Origin: an uncultured Alphaproteobacteria bacterium
GTDB taxonomy: Bacteria; Pseudomonadota; Alphaproteobacteria; Micropepsales; Micropepsaceae
Assembly: GCA_902826695.1 (NCBI GenBank)
Contig: CADEFU010000001.1
Coordinates: forward strand, 359,764-423,763
Length of the DNA: 64,000 nucleotides
Reading direction: 5' to 3'
Each line of letters begins with the position of its first letter. Position 1 is the first letter of the stretch. Both the position numbers and the translations under genes were made by a program. This document shows positions 49,590 through 58,220 of the stretch, in pieces. The notes under the pieces are model-generated. The model was given only the letters and a program-made list of their open reading frames with translations, made no database searches and was not told the DNA's origin.

Positions 49590-50276
49590 TTAGTTCGCGG
49601 CCATCGCGACTTCGTTGAAGATCGCGAAGTAGTGGCAGCCGGCGGCGATCAGAACCAGCCAGTGCCAGATCGCGTTCTGGTAGGGCAGGCGATCCCACAT
49701 ATGGAACACCACGCCGACCGAGTAGATCACGCCGCCGATGGCGATGAGGTACAAGCTCTGCATTGAGACGGCTTGGAGCAGCGGGTTGAAGGCAGCAACG
49801 ATCGTCCAGCCGAGGCCGAGATAGAGCGCCAACGTCAGCTGTTCCCAACGGCGCGGGAAGGCGAGCTTGATGCCCGCGCCAATCAAGGCCGCGGTCCAAA
49901 CAAAGATGAGCAAGCCCACACCCCATTCGCCGCCCATGCGGTTCAGCAGCAGCGGTGTGTACGTGCCTGCAATCATAATGAAGATCGCGGCGTGGTCGAA
50001 GCGGCGCCACAGTTCCTTCGTCGGCGAGGGTGGCCACATGTTGTAGCCGGCCGAGCAGGTCAGCATGGCGAGAAGGCCCAAGCCGTAAAGGCTGGCGCCT
50101 AGGATCAGGATTGCTTCGTTGTTGTGAGAGGCAGTGACGACCAGAGCGATCGTTGCGATGAGGCCGAGGAACAACCCAGTCACGTGCGCGGCGTTGTCAG
50201 CCAGCACTTCCCCGCGCGTGTAGCGCGGGAAGGGGAATTCGTTCCTAGTGTCGTTCTCCATCGTCATGACACCCAC
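49590..50276 (-). CDS. trhA: TrhA/hemolysin III family (PAQR-like) membrane protein
   Basis: 228 residues, seven membrane helices. AAHVTGLFLGLIATIAL (about 26-42), CSAGYNMWPPSPTKELWRRF followed by DHAAIFIMIAGTYTPLLL (about 90-107), and C-terminal IWHWLVLIAAGCHYFAIF match hemolysin III/TrhA proteins. The conserved Ser, Asp-His and C-terminal His pair fit the PAQR/CREST zinc site, so it is a distant relative of the ceramidase-like protein at 10283. Linked in E. coli to membrane energetics and homeostasis; the hemolysin name is historical. GTG 50276, behind AAGGAG, or ATG 50267 may be the start. Confidence 0.88.
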   Translation of the reverse strand: MGVMTMENDTRNEFPFPRYTRGEVLADNAAHVTGLFLGLIATIALVVTASHNNEAILILGASLYGLGLLAMLTCSAGYNMWPPSPTKELWRRFDHAAIFIMIAGTYTPLLLNRMGGEWGVGLLIFVWTAALIGAGIKLAFPRRWEQLTLALYLGLGWTIVAAFNPLLQAVSMQSLYLIAIGGVIYSVGVVFHMWDRLPYQNAIWHWLVLIAAGCHYFAIFNEVAMAAN

Positions 50277-50392
50277 TTCATCTCGGCTCCTTGTCCAAAA
50301 AATGGCGGGCCGTTTCTTGAGCGCATTCCAACACGCGCTTGTGACACACTGCCACGAAATCGTTCAGGAACCGTCAATGCGCGTCGACTTGT

Positions 50393-50428
50393 CCATTTCG
50401 CATTGACACACATTTAACCACGAAATGG
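50393..50428. promoter_or_regulatory. Inverted repeat around a TTGACA box
   Basis: 8-bp perfect arms CCATTTCG (50393-50400) and CGAAATGG (50421-50428) with 20 bases between them that include TTGACA. It may be an operator over a promoter in the trhA-rpiA gap; the direction of control is unclear. Confidence 0.3.
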
Positions 50429-50653
50429 CGGATCTTCCGCGTGACCGTTGTCACCTTCCGCATTTGAGACCTAGCGCCCTGGCCATCGCGACAAGCCTGA
50501 AATAATCGGTGTTTCTGCTGCTGCCGCGTTTGCCGGAGTTGGTCGCTTCTAGTGACCCTTGTGTTTTGTGCCGGGCGGGGTCGGGATTCAAGGTATGGAT
50601 GCGATAGACATTGAGTTTTGGCGCGGCGTACACAGAGAAATCGACTGCGGCTC

Positions 50654-50682
50654 TTTGGTCATCCGTCACATCTGACTATAGT
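50654..50682 (+). promoter_or_regulatory. Candidate promoter abutting rpiA
   Basis: TTTGGT (50654-50659), 17-bp spacer, TATAGT (50677-50682), then 7 bases to the ATG. If used, the mRNA would begin at or just before the start codon. The layout mirrors that before the gene at 2430. GGAG just before the ATG may instead act in transcripts from further upstream. Confidence 0.4.
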
Positions 50683-50689
50683 GGAGCGC

Positions 50690-51409
50690 ATGAGCAAACA
50701 TCTTACTGTTGACGACCAGAAGCGAGCCGCAGCCGAAGCGGCGCTTGAGTATGTGAAGCCCAACATGCGTTTGGGGCTGGGTACGGGATCGACCGCCGAG
50801 CACTTTGTGCGTGCACTGGCGCCGCGTGTGAAGGCGGGGCTAAAGGTCACCACGGTTGCAACGTCCGAACGCACGGCCGCGCTTGCGCGGGAGCTTGGGA
50901 TTGCCGTCGGCAATCTCGACGACGTGCGACATCTCGATATGACTGTCGATGGCGCGGACGAGATCGGGCCCAATCTGGTTTTGATCAAGGGCGGTGGCGG
51001 GGCGCTGCTCCGCGAGAAGATCGTGGCGGCAGCTTCGGATCGCATGATTGTGATCGCAGACGCGGCGAAGGTCGTCGATACGTTGGGGCGGTTTCCGCTG
51101 CCGGTTGAGATCGTGCCGTTCGCGCATCTGGTCACGATGGAGCGGGTTGCGGACGCGGCGGCGCGTGCAGGCTGCGGGCAGAATCTGATGCGGCTGCGCG
51201 GCGGCGAGGCGCATCCGTTCAAGACCGATAGCGGCAACTACATTGCTGATTGTTCGGCCGATGCGATTCCCGATCCGGAGCGTCTGGCGCGGATGCTTGA
51301 GGGCATTCCGGGGGTTGTCGATCACGGGCTGTTTTTGGGGCTTGCCACCGCTGCATTGGTGGGCACGGCGAATGGGGTATCGGTGATAGAGCCGCCGCGC
51401 CGGGAATAG
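50690..51409 (+). CDS. rpiA: Ribose-5-phosphate isomerase A
   Basis: 239 residues. LGLGTGSTAEHFVRAL (about 26-41; phosphate-binding loop), DMTVDGADEIGPNLVLIKGG (about 84-103; catalytic Asp and Glu) and GGALLREKIVAAAS (about 104-117; Lys that binds substrate) are RpiA motifs; NYIADC lies near 182. Interconverts ribose 5-phosphate and ribulose 5-phosphate. Start at 50690 fits the family; the frame is open 72 bp further upstream. Next to class II DAHP synthase, which uses erythrose 4-phosphate from the same pentose-phosphate route. Confidence 0.96.
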   Translation: MSKHLTVDDQKRAAAEAALEYVKPNMRLGLGTGSTAEHFVRALAPRVKAGLKVTTVATSERTAALARELGIAVGNLDDVRHLDMTVDGADEIGPNLVLIKGGGGALLREKIVAAASDRMIVIADAAKVVDTLGRFPLPVEIVPFAHLVTMERVADAAARAGCGQNLMRLRGGEAHPFKTDSGNYIADCSADAIPDPERLARMLEGIPGVVDHGLFLGLATAALVGTANGVSVIEPPRRE

Positions 51410-51502
51410 GGCGGTTACGTTTGCAACCAACCTTATTGTTCGATTAACCGCGCGGCGTTGTGGAACTGGCTTTGCCCAAGGGTGCGCGCTATTTAACCGT
51501 GC

Positions 51503-52876
51503 ATGAATTGGAGTCCCGCCAGCTGGCGTAACAAGCCCGTCGTTCAGGTGCCGGTTTATCCGGACGCCGAAGCGCAGTCGCGCGTCGAGACAAAACTAAA
51601 GTCGTTTCCGCCGCTCGTGTTTGCGGGCGAGGCGCGCAACCTGAAGAAGTCCCTTGCCGAGGTGGCGGAAGGGCGTGCTTTCCTGCTGCAAGGCGGGGAC
51701 TGCGCAGAGTCGTTCGCTGAGTTTCATCCCGACAACATCCGCGACACGTTTCGCGTCATTCTGCAGATGGCGATTATTCTGACCTTTGCGGGCGCGATGC
51801 CGGTTGTGAAGGTCGGTCGGATCGCCGGGCAGTTTGCGAAGCCGCGGTCGAGCGATATGGAAGCGGTGGACGGGGTGGAACTGCCATCCTATCGCGGCGA
51901 CATCATCAACGCCTCGCCGTTCGACCTCGCGTCGCGCACGCCGGAGCCGGAGCGGATGATGCAGGCGTATGCGCAGGCAGCGTCGACGCTCAATCTTTTG
52001 CGCGCGTTCGCTCAGGGCGGTTACGCGGACCTGCACAACGTGCACCGGTGGAACCTTGGCTTCATCGCGGGCTCGTCCTCCGTCGAGAGGTACCGCGCTT
52101 TGGCGGATAGGATCTCGGAGACGCTCGAATTTATGGAGGCGTGCGGGATTACACCTGCCTCGACGCCGCAATTGCGCACGACGGATTTCTACACGAGCCA
52201 CGAGGCGCTGTTGCTGGGCTACGAGCAGGCAATGACGCGCATCGACTCCACGACGGGCGATTGGTACGACACGTCGGCGCATCTGCTGTGGATCGGCGAT
52301 CGTACGCGCCAGCCCGATGGGGCGCATGTTGAGTTTATGCGCGGGATCAATAACCCGCTGGCCGTGAAGTGCGGGCCGTCGTTGTCGAACGACGATCTGA
52401 TCCGTCTATGCGATGTGTTGAATCCTCAAAACGAGGCTGGGCGGCTGACGCTGATCGCGCGCTTTGGTGCGGACAAGGTTGAGGAGCATCTGCCGCGCTT
52501 GATCCGTACGATCAAGCGCGAGGGGCGCAAGGTCGTTTGGTCGTGCGATCCCATGCACGGCAATACGGTGAAGGCCGGCAGCGGGTACAAGACGCGTCCG
52601 TTCGACCGGGTGCTGAAAGAGGTGCAGAACTTCTTCGTCGTGCATCGGGCGGAAGGCTCGCATGCGGGCGGCGTGCATTTGGAGCTGACCGGACAGAACG
52701 TGACGGAGTGCACCGGCGGGGCGATGGCGATTACGGATGCCGATCTTTCCAGCCGGTATCACACGCACTGCGATCCGCGGTTGAATGCGAACCAGTCGCT
52801 TGAGCTCGCTTTCCTGGTGGCTGAAGGAATCCGCGCAGAACGGTTCAAGACGCCGCGGCCAGTCGCCGCGCAATAG
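51503..52876 (+). CDS. Class II (plant-type) DAHP synthase
   Basis: 457 residues. [15 protein letters not shown] (about 53-67; metal-binding Cys in GGDCAE), [14 protein letters not shown] (about 107-120), [20 protein letters not shown] (near 271-290), [12 protein letters not shown] (near 347-358; metal-binding His) and [20 protein letters not shown] (about 386-405) are diagnostic. Condenses phosphoenolpyruvate and erythrose 4-phosphate, the first step to aromatic amino acids. Class II is the common type in Alphaproteobacteria. Feedback regulation cannot be judged from the sequence. Confidence 0.96.
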   Translation: MNWSPASWRNKPVVQVPVYPDAEAQSRVETKLKSFPPLVFAGEARNLKKSLAEVAEGRAFLLQGGDCAESFAEFHPDNIRDTFRVILQMAIILTFAGAMPVVKVGRIAGQFAKPRSSDMEAVDGVELPSYRGDIINASPFDLASRTPEPERMMQAYAQAASTLNLLRAFAQGGYADLHNVHRWNLGFIAGSSSVERYRALADRISETLEFMEACGITPASTPQLRTTDFYTSHEALLLGYEQAMTRIDSTTGDWYDTSAHLLWIGDRTRQPDGAHVEFMRGINNPLAVKCGPSLSNDDLIRLCDVLNPQNEAGRLTLIARFGADKVEEHLPRLIRTIKREGRKVVWSCDPMHGNTVKAGSGYKTRPFDRVLKEVQNFFVVHRAEGSHAGGVHLELTGQNVTECTGGAMAITDADLSSRYHTHCDPRLNANQSLELAFLVAEGIRAERFKTPRPVAAQ

Positions 52877-52951
52877 CGGCCGCCACTTGCAGCTGGCGGC
52901 GAGCGCCGCCTAGCCTTCGTTCCTCGGCTTGACCTTTGGGGCGCGCTTCGG

Positions 52952-53650
52952 TTGCGGCTTTGGCTTTTCATCTGGTGTGCGCTTGGGCTTGGGCTGATAG
53001 GGCTCAAGGCGCATCTTGATCGCTCGGTACTCAAGTATCCCGATGTCGCGGTGCGCGTCGGCGGCGAGACCTTTCTCATTCCACGGGCGTTGATCGCGAG
53101 CGACGCAGGGTGGCGCACGGATCTGCGACGTCTTGCTGGCTGCTGGGACGCGCGCGAAGGCGGGGTCGTGCAAGCGGCGTCGTCCGTTGCCGGATGCGAT
53201 CAGCCACTCGCATTTCGTCTGAAAGTTCCGCCGCAAGCGATCGGTGGCGACGCATCCGGGCAGCCGGTCGAGGCGGTGTTCTGGACGGCGTACGCGCCGC
53301 CGGCCGAGCACCTTCCGCAGCTCATGCAAGCCTGGCGCGGCGACGGCGAATGGGCTGGGCGGCGGCTTGTCATGCGGCCCGATTGGAGTGTCGTAAGGCT
53401 TGAAAGCGGCTCGTCGCCTTGGGTGCATTTGCTCGCGCGGGAGCCGCGCGCTGGCGAGCGGATTCAAGAGCTATACGCTGGGCGTTGCTATCGGCCAGAG
53501 CCGCTGAGCGATGCCGGCATGACTTGCACAGCGGTGGTTCGGATCGGCCACAGTGCGGCGTTCGAATATTCGCTGGGGCCGGACGAAGTGATGGGATTTG
53601 GGGTTTTGCGAGTGGGGTTTGATGCCCTCGCGCGGCGTTGGCGGCGCTGA
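52952..53650 (+). CDS. Membrane-anchored uncharacterised protein
   Basis: 232 residues with an N-terminal hydrophobic anchor (about 3-18) and a probable periplasmic domain containing four cysteines (near 63, 81, 179, 193) that could form two disulfides. The domain is Trp- and Arg-rich (WRTDLRRLAGCWD, WVHLLAREPRAG). No motif recognised. TTG at 52952 is the only reasonable start giving the membrane anchor and has no clear ribosome site, so start is uncertain. Follows the DAHP synthase by 75 bp. Confidence 0.65.
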   Translation: MRLWLFIWCALGLGLIGLKAHLDRSVLKYPDVAVRVGGETFLIPRALIASDAGWRTDLRRLAGCWDAREGGVVQAASSVAGCDQPLAFRLKVPPQAIGGDASGQPVEAVFWTAYAPPAEHLPQLMQAWRGDGEWAGRRLVMRPDWSVVRLESGSSPWVHLLAREPRAGERIQELYAGRCYRPEPLSDAGMTCTAVVRIGHSAAFEYSLGPDEVMGFGVLRVGFDALARRWRR

Positions 53651-53843
53651 GAAACCCAATTCCCCAGGCGGTTGCGCGGCTATCATGGCGCACATCGTTT
53701 CTATTGTTACCTAGAAGACGCTGTGCACCGAAATCGCCGCAACTTGAGGTCGGCGCGCGTTGACTCGTTGGGGTGCGGGTCGAAAAATTCGGACTGGGAG
53801 CGGTGTCGGCTGGGGGGCTGGGCCGCCGATGGGGAACGACAAG

Positions 53844-55409
53844 ATGATCACGACAGAAGTGCGCGCGACCTTGCTCGCGACGACGGCAGTGCTCACGTTG
53901 ATTGCGAGCGCGAACGCGGCGGGGCCGAACTTGGTGCTCGATGCTGGGTTTGAGTCGGGTGCTTACGGCACTTGGGTAAACTCCGGCGGCGACGGCAACA
54001 ATCTCATCAACGGGGCCAATCCCCGCACCGGGTCATTCTCGTTTAGCGGTGGCTGCATCGGCGTTGGCTGCGTGACGGTCGGCGCGACGGGTGTTGGCGG
54101 TACCGGAAGGATCCATCAAACAATCAATCTTCAGCCTGGTATCTATGCGGGCTCATTCCACATCCGGCATAACGCTGGCACGCCAAGCCAGTTTGCGGCG
54201 AGCCTCGGGAACAATGTTGTCTACAATCGCGTGGATGCGGCGAACAACCCAGCTTATGAGCCGGTGACGTTTATCTCGGCTGCTTCGGGCGGCGCGACGC
54301 AGTTGAGAATCGGCGTTCGCCAGGATCCCGGTTTTACGCAGATTGACGATGTCAGCCTGCGATTGGTCGACGATGGTCAAGGGAACAACATTGCTGCAGC
54401 ATCGCAGACGGTTGCCGTGCAGGCTTCGCGCGACCTTCTCGATCGCTTGCACGACCGCTTTAGCCATGCGGGTTCGCCGATCACGACCGCGAGCGTGCGC
54501 GAGACGGTGCTCGCGTCGGCCGGTGGCGCGTATGTCAACGCGGGCGGCAAGTACCGTGCGTTCATGAGCGTGTTCGGTAGTGAGGGCGATTGGGACGACT
54601 CGAATACAAGCGCCGAGCGGCGGGGTTTGAGCGCGGGCTTCGAGTTCGCGGCCGGCCGCGGCATCGATTTGGGTATAGCGCTTGCGATCAGCCAATCGGA
54701 CTTTCGGACGCGCACGCTCTTTACGGGCAATCATGGCGAGGCGGACGAATATCTGGGTGCGGTCTACGCGCACTGGAGTGCCGCGTCCGTTCCGCTCTAC
54801 ATCAACGCAATCGGCGGGTACGGTCAGAGTTCTACCGATTTTGCGCGGATCAGTTTAGATCAGGTTCTGTTCCCGGGTGGAGCGGAGGCACGCGACGTGG
54901 ACACCAAGCAGTGGTTTGCCAGCGGCGAGATCGGCTGGGATTGGGCCGTGTCGCAACGGCTGCGTCTGACGCCGTATGCGCGCGTCGATGCAGCGTGGGT
55001 CGAGCAGGACGGCTATGCGGAGACTGCCTCCGGCGCGTTCATTCCGGCGGTTGTCGCTGGGCGTGAGTTCGAAGCTGTCCGCACCGTCCTCGGCGCACGA
55101 GCCGAAGCCGATCTGAATATCGGCCGGCGCGGCGCGAAGGTTGGCGCGAAGGTCGGTTGGGCGCACGAGTTCGAGGACGACCGCTTTGTTACGTTCACGG
55201 AGACCACGCCATCGTTGGTGCCTGGAACGTCGGTGACATTCGCCGGCGTCGGCACGGCGGCGCGGCCGGACAAGGACTCCGTCGTTGCCGGTGCCAACAT
55301 CGAAATGGGCGTCAGCGACGATGCCAGCCTCTACGTCGGCTACAACGGCAGCTATGGCGACACGACCAAGGTTCACGCGGGCGAGGTGGGCCTGCGCGTG
55401 ACCTGGTAA
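53844..55409 (+). CDS. Small autotransporter with jelly-roll-like passenger
   Basis: 521 residues. Start at 53844 has GGGGA 8 bases upstream; signal peptide ends at SANA-A (near 25). The passenger is short (about 26-180): NLVLDAGFESGAYGTW, then IHQTINLQPGIYAGSFHIRH and FTQIDDVSLRLVDDGQG, a pattern of galactose-binding-like/CBM jelly-roll domains; CIGVGC near 73 may be a disulfide. A helical linker (AASQTVAVQASRDLLDRLHD) leads to an autotransporter barrel (about 250-521) ending GLRVTW. Likely displays a sugar-binding domain at the cell surface. A terminator follows; single gene. Confidence 0.85.
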   Translation: MITTEVRATLLATTAVLTLIASANAAGPNLVLDAGFESGAYGTWVNSGGDGNNLINGANPRTGSFSFSGGCIGVGCVTVGATGVGGTGRIHQTINLQPGIYAGSFHIRHNAGTPSQFAASLGNNVVYNRVDAANNPAYEPVTFISAASGGATQLRIGVRQDPGFTQIDDVSLRLVDDGQGNNIAAASQTVAVQASRDLLDRLHDRFSHAGSPITTASVRETVLASAGGAYVNAGGKYRAFMSVFGSEGDWDDSNTSAERRGLSAGFEFAAGRGIDLGIALAISQSDFRTRTLFTGNHGEADEYLGAVYAHWSAASVPLYINAIGGYGQSSTDFARISLDQVLFPGGAEARDVDTKQWFASGEIGWDWAVSQRLRLTPYARVDAAWVEQDGYAETASGAFIPAVVAGREFEAVRTVLGARAEADLNIGRRGAKVGAKVGWAHEFEDDRFVTFTETTPSLVPGTSVTFAGVGTAARPDKDSVVAGANIEMGVSDDASLYVGYNGSYGDTTKVHAGEVGLRVTW

Positions 55410-55425
55410 GGCATTGAGAATGCGG

Positions 55426-55452
55426 AAAGCGGCGCCCTTGGTGCCGCTTTTT
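55426..55452 (+). terminator. Intrinsic terminator after small autotransporter
   Basis: AAAGCGGC (55426-55433) pairs with GCCGCTTT (55443-55450), with two or three further inner pairs and a small loop, followed by TTTTT CG TTT. It lies 16 bp after the stop and just before the convergent MDR gene. Confidence 0.88.
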
Positions 55453-55459
55453 CGTTTGC

Positions 55460-56473
55460 CTATCCGGCGACGTGCACCAGTCGTCGGCCAAAGCTTTCGC
55501 CGGTGAAGAGGCCGACGAAGGCCTTCGGCGCTTGCTCCAGGCCTTCGATGATTTCTTCGCGGTAGGTGAGTTTGCCGGTGCGCACCCACTCCGCCATCTG
55601 CGCGCGGGCGTCGTTGAATTGGACGCCGTAGTCGTAGACGACGAGGCCTTCCATCTTCAGGCGCTGGGTGATGAAGGGCAGGGTGTGGCGGATGCCGCGC
55701 GGGTTTTCGCCGGCGTTGTACTCGGCGATTTGGCCGGAGACGACGATGCGGCCATGCTTCTTCATGTTTAGGATGGCGGCGTCGAGCGTTTCGGCGCCGA
55801 CATTGTCGAAGTAGATGTCGATGCCTTTCGGCGCCGCCTGCTTGAACGCGGCGGTCAGGTCGCCCGCGGTCTTGTAGTTGATCGCGACGTCGAAGCCGGT
55901 CTCCTTGAGATAGGCGCATTTCGCATCCGAGCCCGCGAGGCCGATCGTTGTGCAGCCTAGGATCTTGGCGATCTGGCCGGCCGTCGCGCCGACGGTGCCC
56001 GCGGCGGAGGAGATAAGGACGACGTTGCCTTCCTTCGGCTTGCCGATTTCGAACAGGCCGAAGAAGGCGGTGAGGCCCGGGATGCCGAAGACGCCGATCG
56101 CGGCGGTGGGCTTGATCTTGTCCTTGTAGATCTCCGGATCGAGCGCCTGGACGCCGCGACCGTCGCTGATGAAATGGCTCTGCCAGCCGAAACCGCCCCA
56201 GACAAGGGCGCCTTCCTTCAGCTTCGCGTTGCGCGAGGCCAAAACCTTGCCCACGCCCGCGCTTTCGATCGTCTCGCCGATCGCCATGGCGGGCGCATAG
56301 GAATCGCCCGAAAGGCGCGAGCGCATGCCCGGGTCGACGGAGATGTGGTCGACCCGGATCAGCGCCTGACCGTCTTGCAGCTCGGGCAGGGTTACCTGCT
56401 CAAGCTTGAAGTCGTCCGCGTGCGGCACGCCTTGTGGCCGCTTCGCCAATACCCAACGCCGGTTCGTGGTCAT
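55460..56473 (-). CDS. Zinc-free MDR reductase (PTGR/CurA-like), copy 1
   Basis: 337 residues. SVDPGMRSRLSGDSYAPAMA (about 46-65), GVFGIPGLTAFFGLFEIGKP (about 126-145) and AAGTVGATAGQIAKILGC (about 156-173; NADPH motif) are typical of the leukotriene B4 12-hydroxydehydrogenase/CurA branch of medium-chain reductases, which reduce alpha,beta-unsaturated ketones or enones. No zinc ligands are present. Paralogue of the gene at 56989, about 40 percent alike by eye, with the same strand. Confidence 0.9.
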   Translation of the reverse strand: MTTNRRWVLAKRPQGVPHADDFKLEQVTLPELQDGQALIRVDHISVDPGMRSRLSGDSYAPAMAIGETIESAGVGKVLASRNAKLKEGALVWGGFGWQSHFISDGRGVQALDPEIYKDKIKPTAAIGVFGIPGLTAFFGLFEIGKPKEGNVVLISSAAGTVGATAGQIAKILGCTTIGLAGSDAKCAYLKETGFDVAINYKTAGDLTAAFKQAAPKGIDIYFDNVGAETLDAAILNMKKHGRIVVSGQIAEYNAGENPRGIRHTLPFITQRLKMEGLVVYDYGVQFNDARAQMAEWVRTGKLTYREEIIEGLEQAPKAFVGLFTGESFGRRLVHVAG

Positions 56474-56603
56474 CGTGCCCTCGTCGAATCTGCCACTGCG
56501 TAATTGGTGGTCACGTTGCAGCTTGTGACAAGGTGCGAGGCACGGCTTCGGACGACAATTTTCGCGCGTGACAATGCGATACGGTCAGTAACGACAACCT
56601 GTA

Positions 56604-56978
56604 TCAGTCATCTACAACCTGAAGGTCTTCTTTGGCGGCTTCGAGCTTAAGTTCGAATTGTTTGCGGTAGGTTCCTCTGAAGCCCCGGCGGAACGTCTCA
56701 ACCGATACAACTTCCACCTCAACCGGTTTGGGTTTGGCGCGGCCTCGCTCCAGTTCGAACGTAACCACGCGGTTATCGTCAATCAGTATCGAGTAGATGT
56801 CTTCGAGTTGGTCGGGCGTATGGAGGACCACGTAGTAGACGCGGCCCGTCTCGCCGATCGAGGCCAGTGCTTCCAGCAAGCGCTGGCTCGATGGTCTTAA
56901 GGGTGAAAGGCGCGCCGCACGTGCTTCGGCGCGCCACTTCAGTCTTTGCTCGGAAACGCGTTGCTTCCCGGAAGGCAT
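56604..56978 (-). CDS. Uncharacterised small protein
   Basis: 124 residues. Very basic N-terminus (RVSEQRLKWRAEARAARLSP), then a compact alpha/beta-looking region: VYYVVLHTPDQLEDIYSILI followed by VVTFELERG and EVEVVSVETFRRGFRGTYR. No recognised domain; could be a small nucleic-acid-binding or toxin/antitoxin-like protein, but nothing supports that beyond charge. Begins 10 bp after the MDR copy 2 stop, so it is probably co-transcribed with it. Confidence 0.62.
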   Translation of the reverse strand: MPSGKQRVSEQRLKWRAEARAARLSPLRPSSQRLLEALASIGETGRVYYVVLHTPDQLEDIYSILIDDNRVVTFELERGRAKPKPVEVEVVSVETFRRGFRGTYRKQFELKLEAAKEDLQVVDD

Positions 56979-56988
56979 CTAGATTCGG

Positions 56989-58020
56989 CTAGACCGCCTT
57001 ATCCGGTCCGATCTTCACGAGCGCCTTGCCGAAGTTTTCGCCCTTGAAGAGACCCAGGAACGCCTTCGGTGCGTTCTGTAAGCCCTCGGTCACGGTCTCC
57101 TGCCACTTCATCTTTCCTTCGGCGACGAGTTTGCCCATCTCCTGATGGAACTTCGGCAGCAGGTCGAAGTGGTTCGAGACGACGAAGCCTTCGATGCGCA
57201 AGCTCTTGGGGATCGTCATGATGATGTTCCACGGTCCCGGCGCCGGGGCAGTGTTGTTGTACTGCTCGATCATGCCGCAGACGGCGATGCGTCCGAACAC
57301 CTTCATGTGGTTCAGCGCGGCCTCCAGGTGCTTGCCGCCGACGTTCTCGAAGTAAACGTCGATGCCCTTCGGGAATGCGGCGCCGACCGCTTTGTCGAGA
57401 TCGGGCGTGGTCTTGTAGTTAATTGCCTTGTCGATCTTCGCTTCTTTCAAAAGCCACTGGCACTTTTCGTCGGAACCTGCGGAGCCAACGACGTAGGCGC
57501 CATGTGCCTTCGCGAGTTGGCAGACGATCGAGCCCACGGCGCCGGAGGCCGCCGATACGAATACGGTTTCACCGGGCTTGAACGAGCCGACTTTGAAGAG
57601 GCCCGCATAGGCGGTCAGGCCCGGCATGCCGAGTGCGCCGAGGAAGCTCTGCACGGGTGCGAGTTTGGGGTCGATCTTTTGCGGGAAGCTCATCGTGTTG
57701 ACGACGGCGTATTCGCGCCAGCCGAGCATGTGCTGAACGTAGTCCCCGACCGCGAATGGCGCGCCTTTACCGGTGGCGATGACCTGGCCCACGGTGCCGC
57801 CCTGCAGCGCCTGGCCGACTTGGAACGGCGGCACATAGCTTTCGCGATCCACCATGCGGCCGCGCATGTAGGGGTCGACCGACATCCAGATGTTGCGGAC
57901 GAGAACTTCGCCGTCCTTCGGCTCCGCGACGGGGGCTTCGACGTATTCGAAGTTGTCGTCGGTCGGCATGCCGACTGGGCGGCTTTTGAGTCGAATTTCG
58001 TGACCCTTCAAATTGCGCAT
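56989..58020 (-). CDS. Zinc-free MDR reductase (PTGR/CurA-like), copy 2
   Basis: 343 residues. SVDPYMRGRMVDRESYVPPF (about 47-66), LGALGMPGLTAYAGLFKVGS (about 127-146), SAASGAVGSIVCQLAKAHGA (about 155-174) and NYKTTPDLDKAVGAAFPKGI followed by DVYFENVGG. Same family as copy 1; the conserved YFxNVGG is kept in both. Probable NADPH-dependent enone reductase. Upstream of the unknown gene at 56604. Confidence 0.91.
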   Translation of the reverse strand: MRNLKGHEIRLKSRPVGMPTDDNFEYVEAPVAEPKDGEVLVRNIWMSVDPYMRGRMVDRESYVPPFQVGQALQGGTVGQVIATGKGAPFAVGDYVQHMLGWREYAVVNTMSFPQKIDPKLAPVQSFLGALGMPGLTAYAGLFKVGSFKPGETVFVSAASGAVGSIVCQLAKAHGAYVVGSAGSDEKCQWLLKEAKIDKAINYKTTPDLDKAVGAAFPKGIDVYFENVGGKHLEAALNHMKVFGRIAVCGMIEQYNNTAPAPGPWNIIMTIPKSLRIEGFVVSNHFDLLPKFHQEMGKLVAEGKMKWQETVTEGLQNAPKAFLGLFKGENFGKALVKIGPDKAV

Positions 58021-58220
58021 GTGGATAAGTCTCCGGTGTGTTGCTTAAGGGGATGGCATCAACCATGTATTTGGCCTGGCGGTGCGGGCAGGGGAAGGGC
58101 CTGACGTGACAGGGCTGCAATATTTGTTGAAGCTCTGCGGCACATCCGCGGGTAGGCGCCAAAAATTCAAACAAGTAAACATGGGCGCACGTGAGGGTTG
58201 CGTTTCGTGGCGGAACTATC

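Larger units (their letters stand above)
50277..50689. other. 413-bp divergent intergenic region
   Basis: Lies between trhA (minus) and rpiA (plus). Holds an inverted repeat CCATTTCG/CGAAATGG (50393-50400 and 50421-50428) around TTGACA-containing DNA, a direct repeat of CCACGAAAT (50352 and 50419 areas), and a -10-like TATAGT next to the rpiA start. A 72-codon minus-strand frame at 50451-50669 has no ribosome site or family likeness and was not called. Confidence 0.5.

Noticed and set aside
50451-50669. A 72-codon minus-strand frame in the trhA-rpiA gap
   Set aside because: No ribosome site, no recognisable similarity and no conserved context; could be real but cannot be supported.
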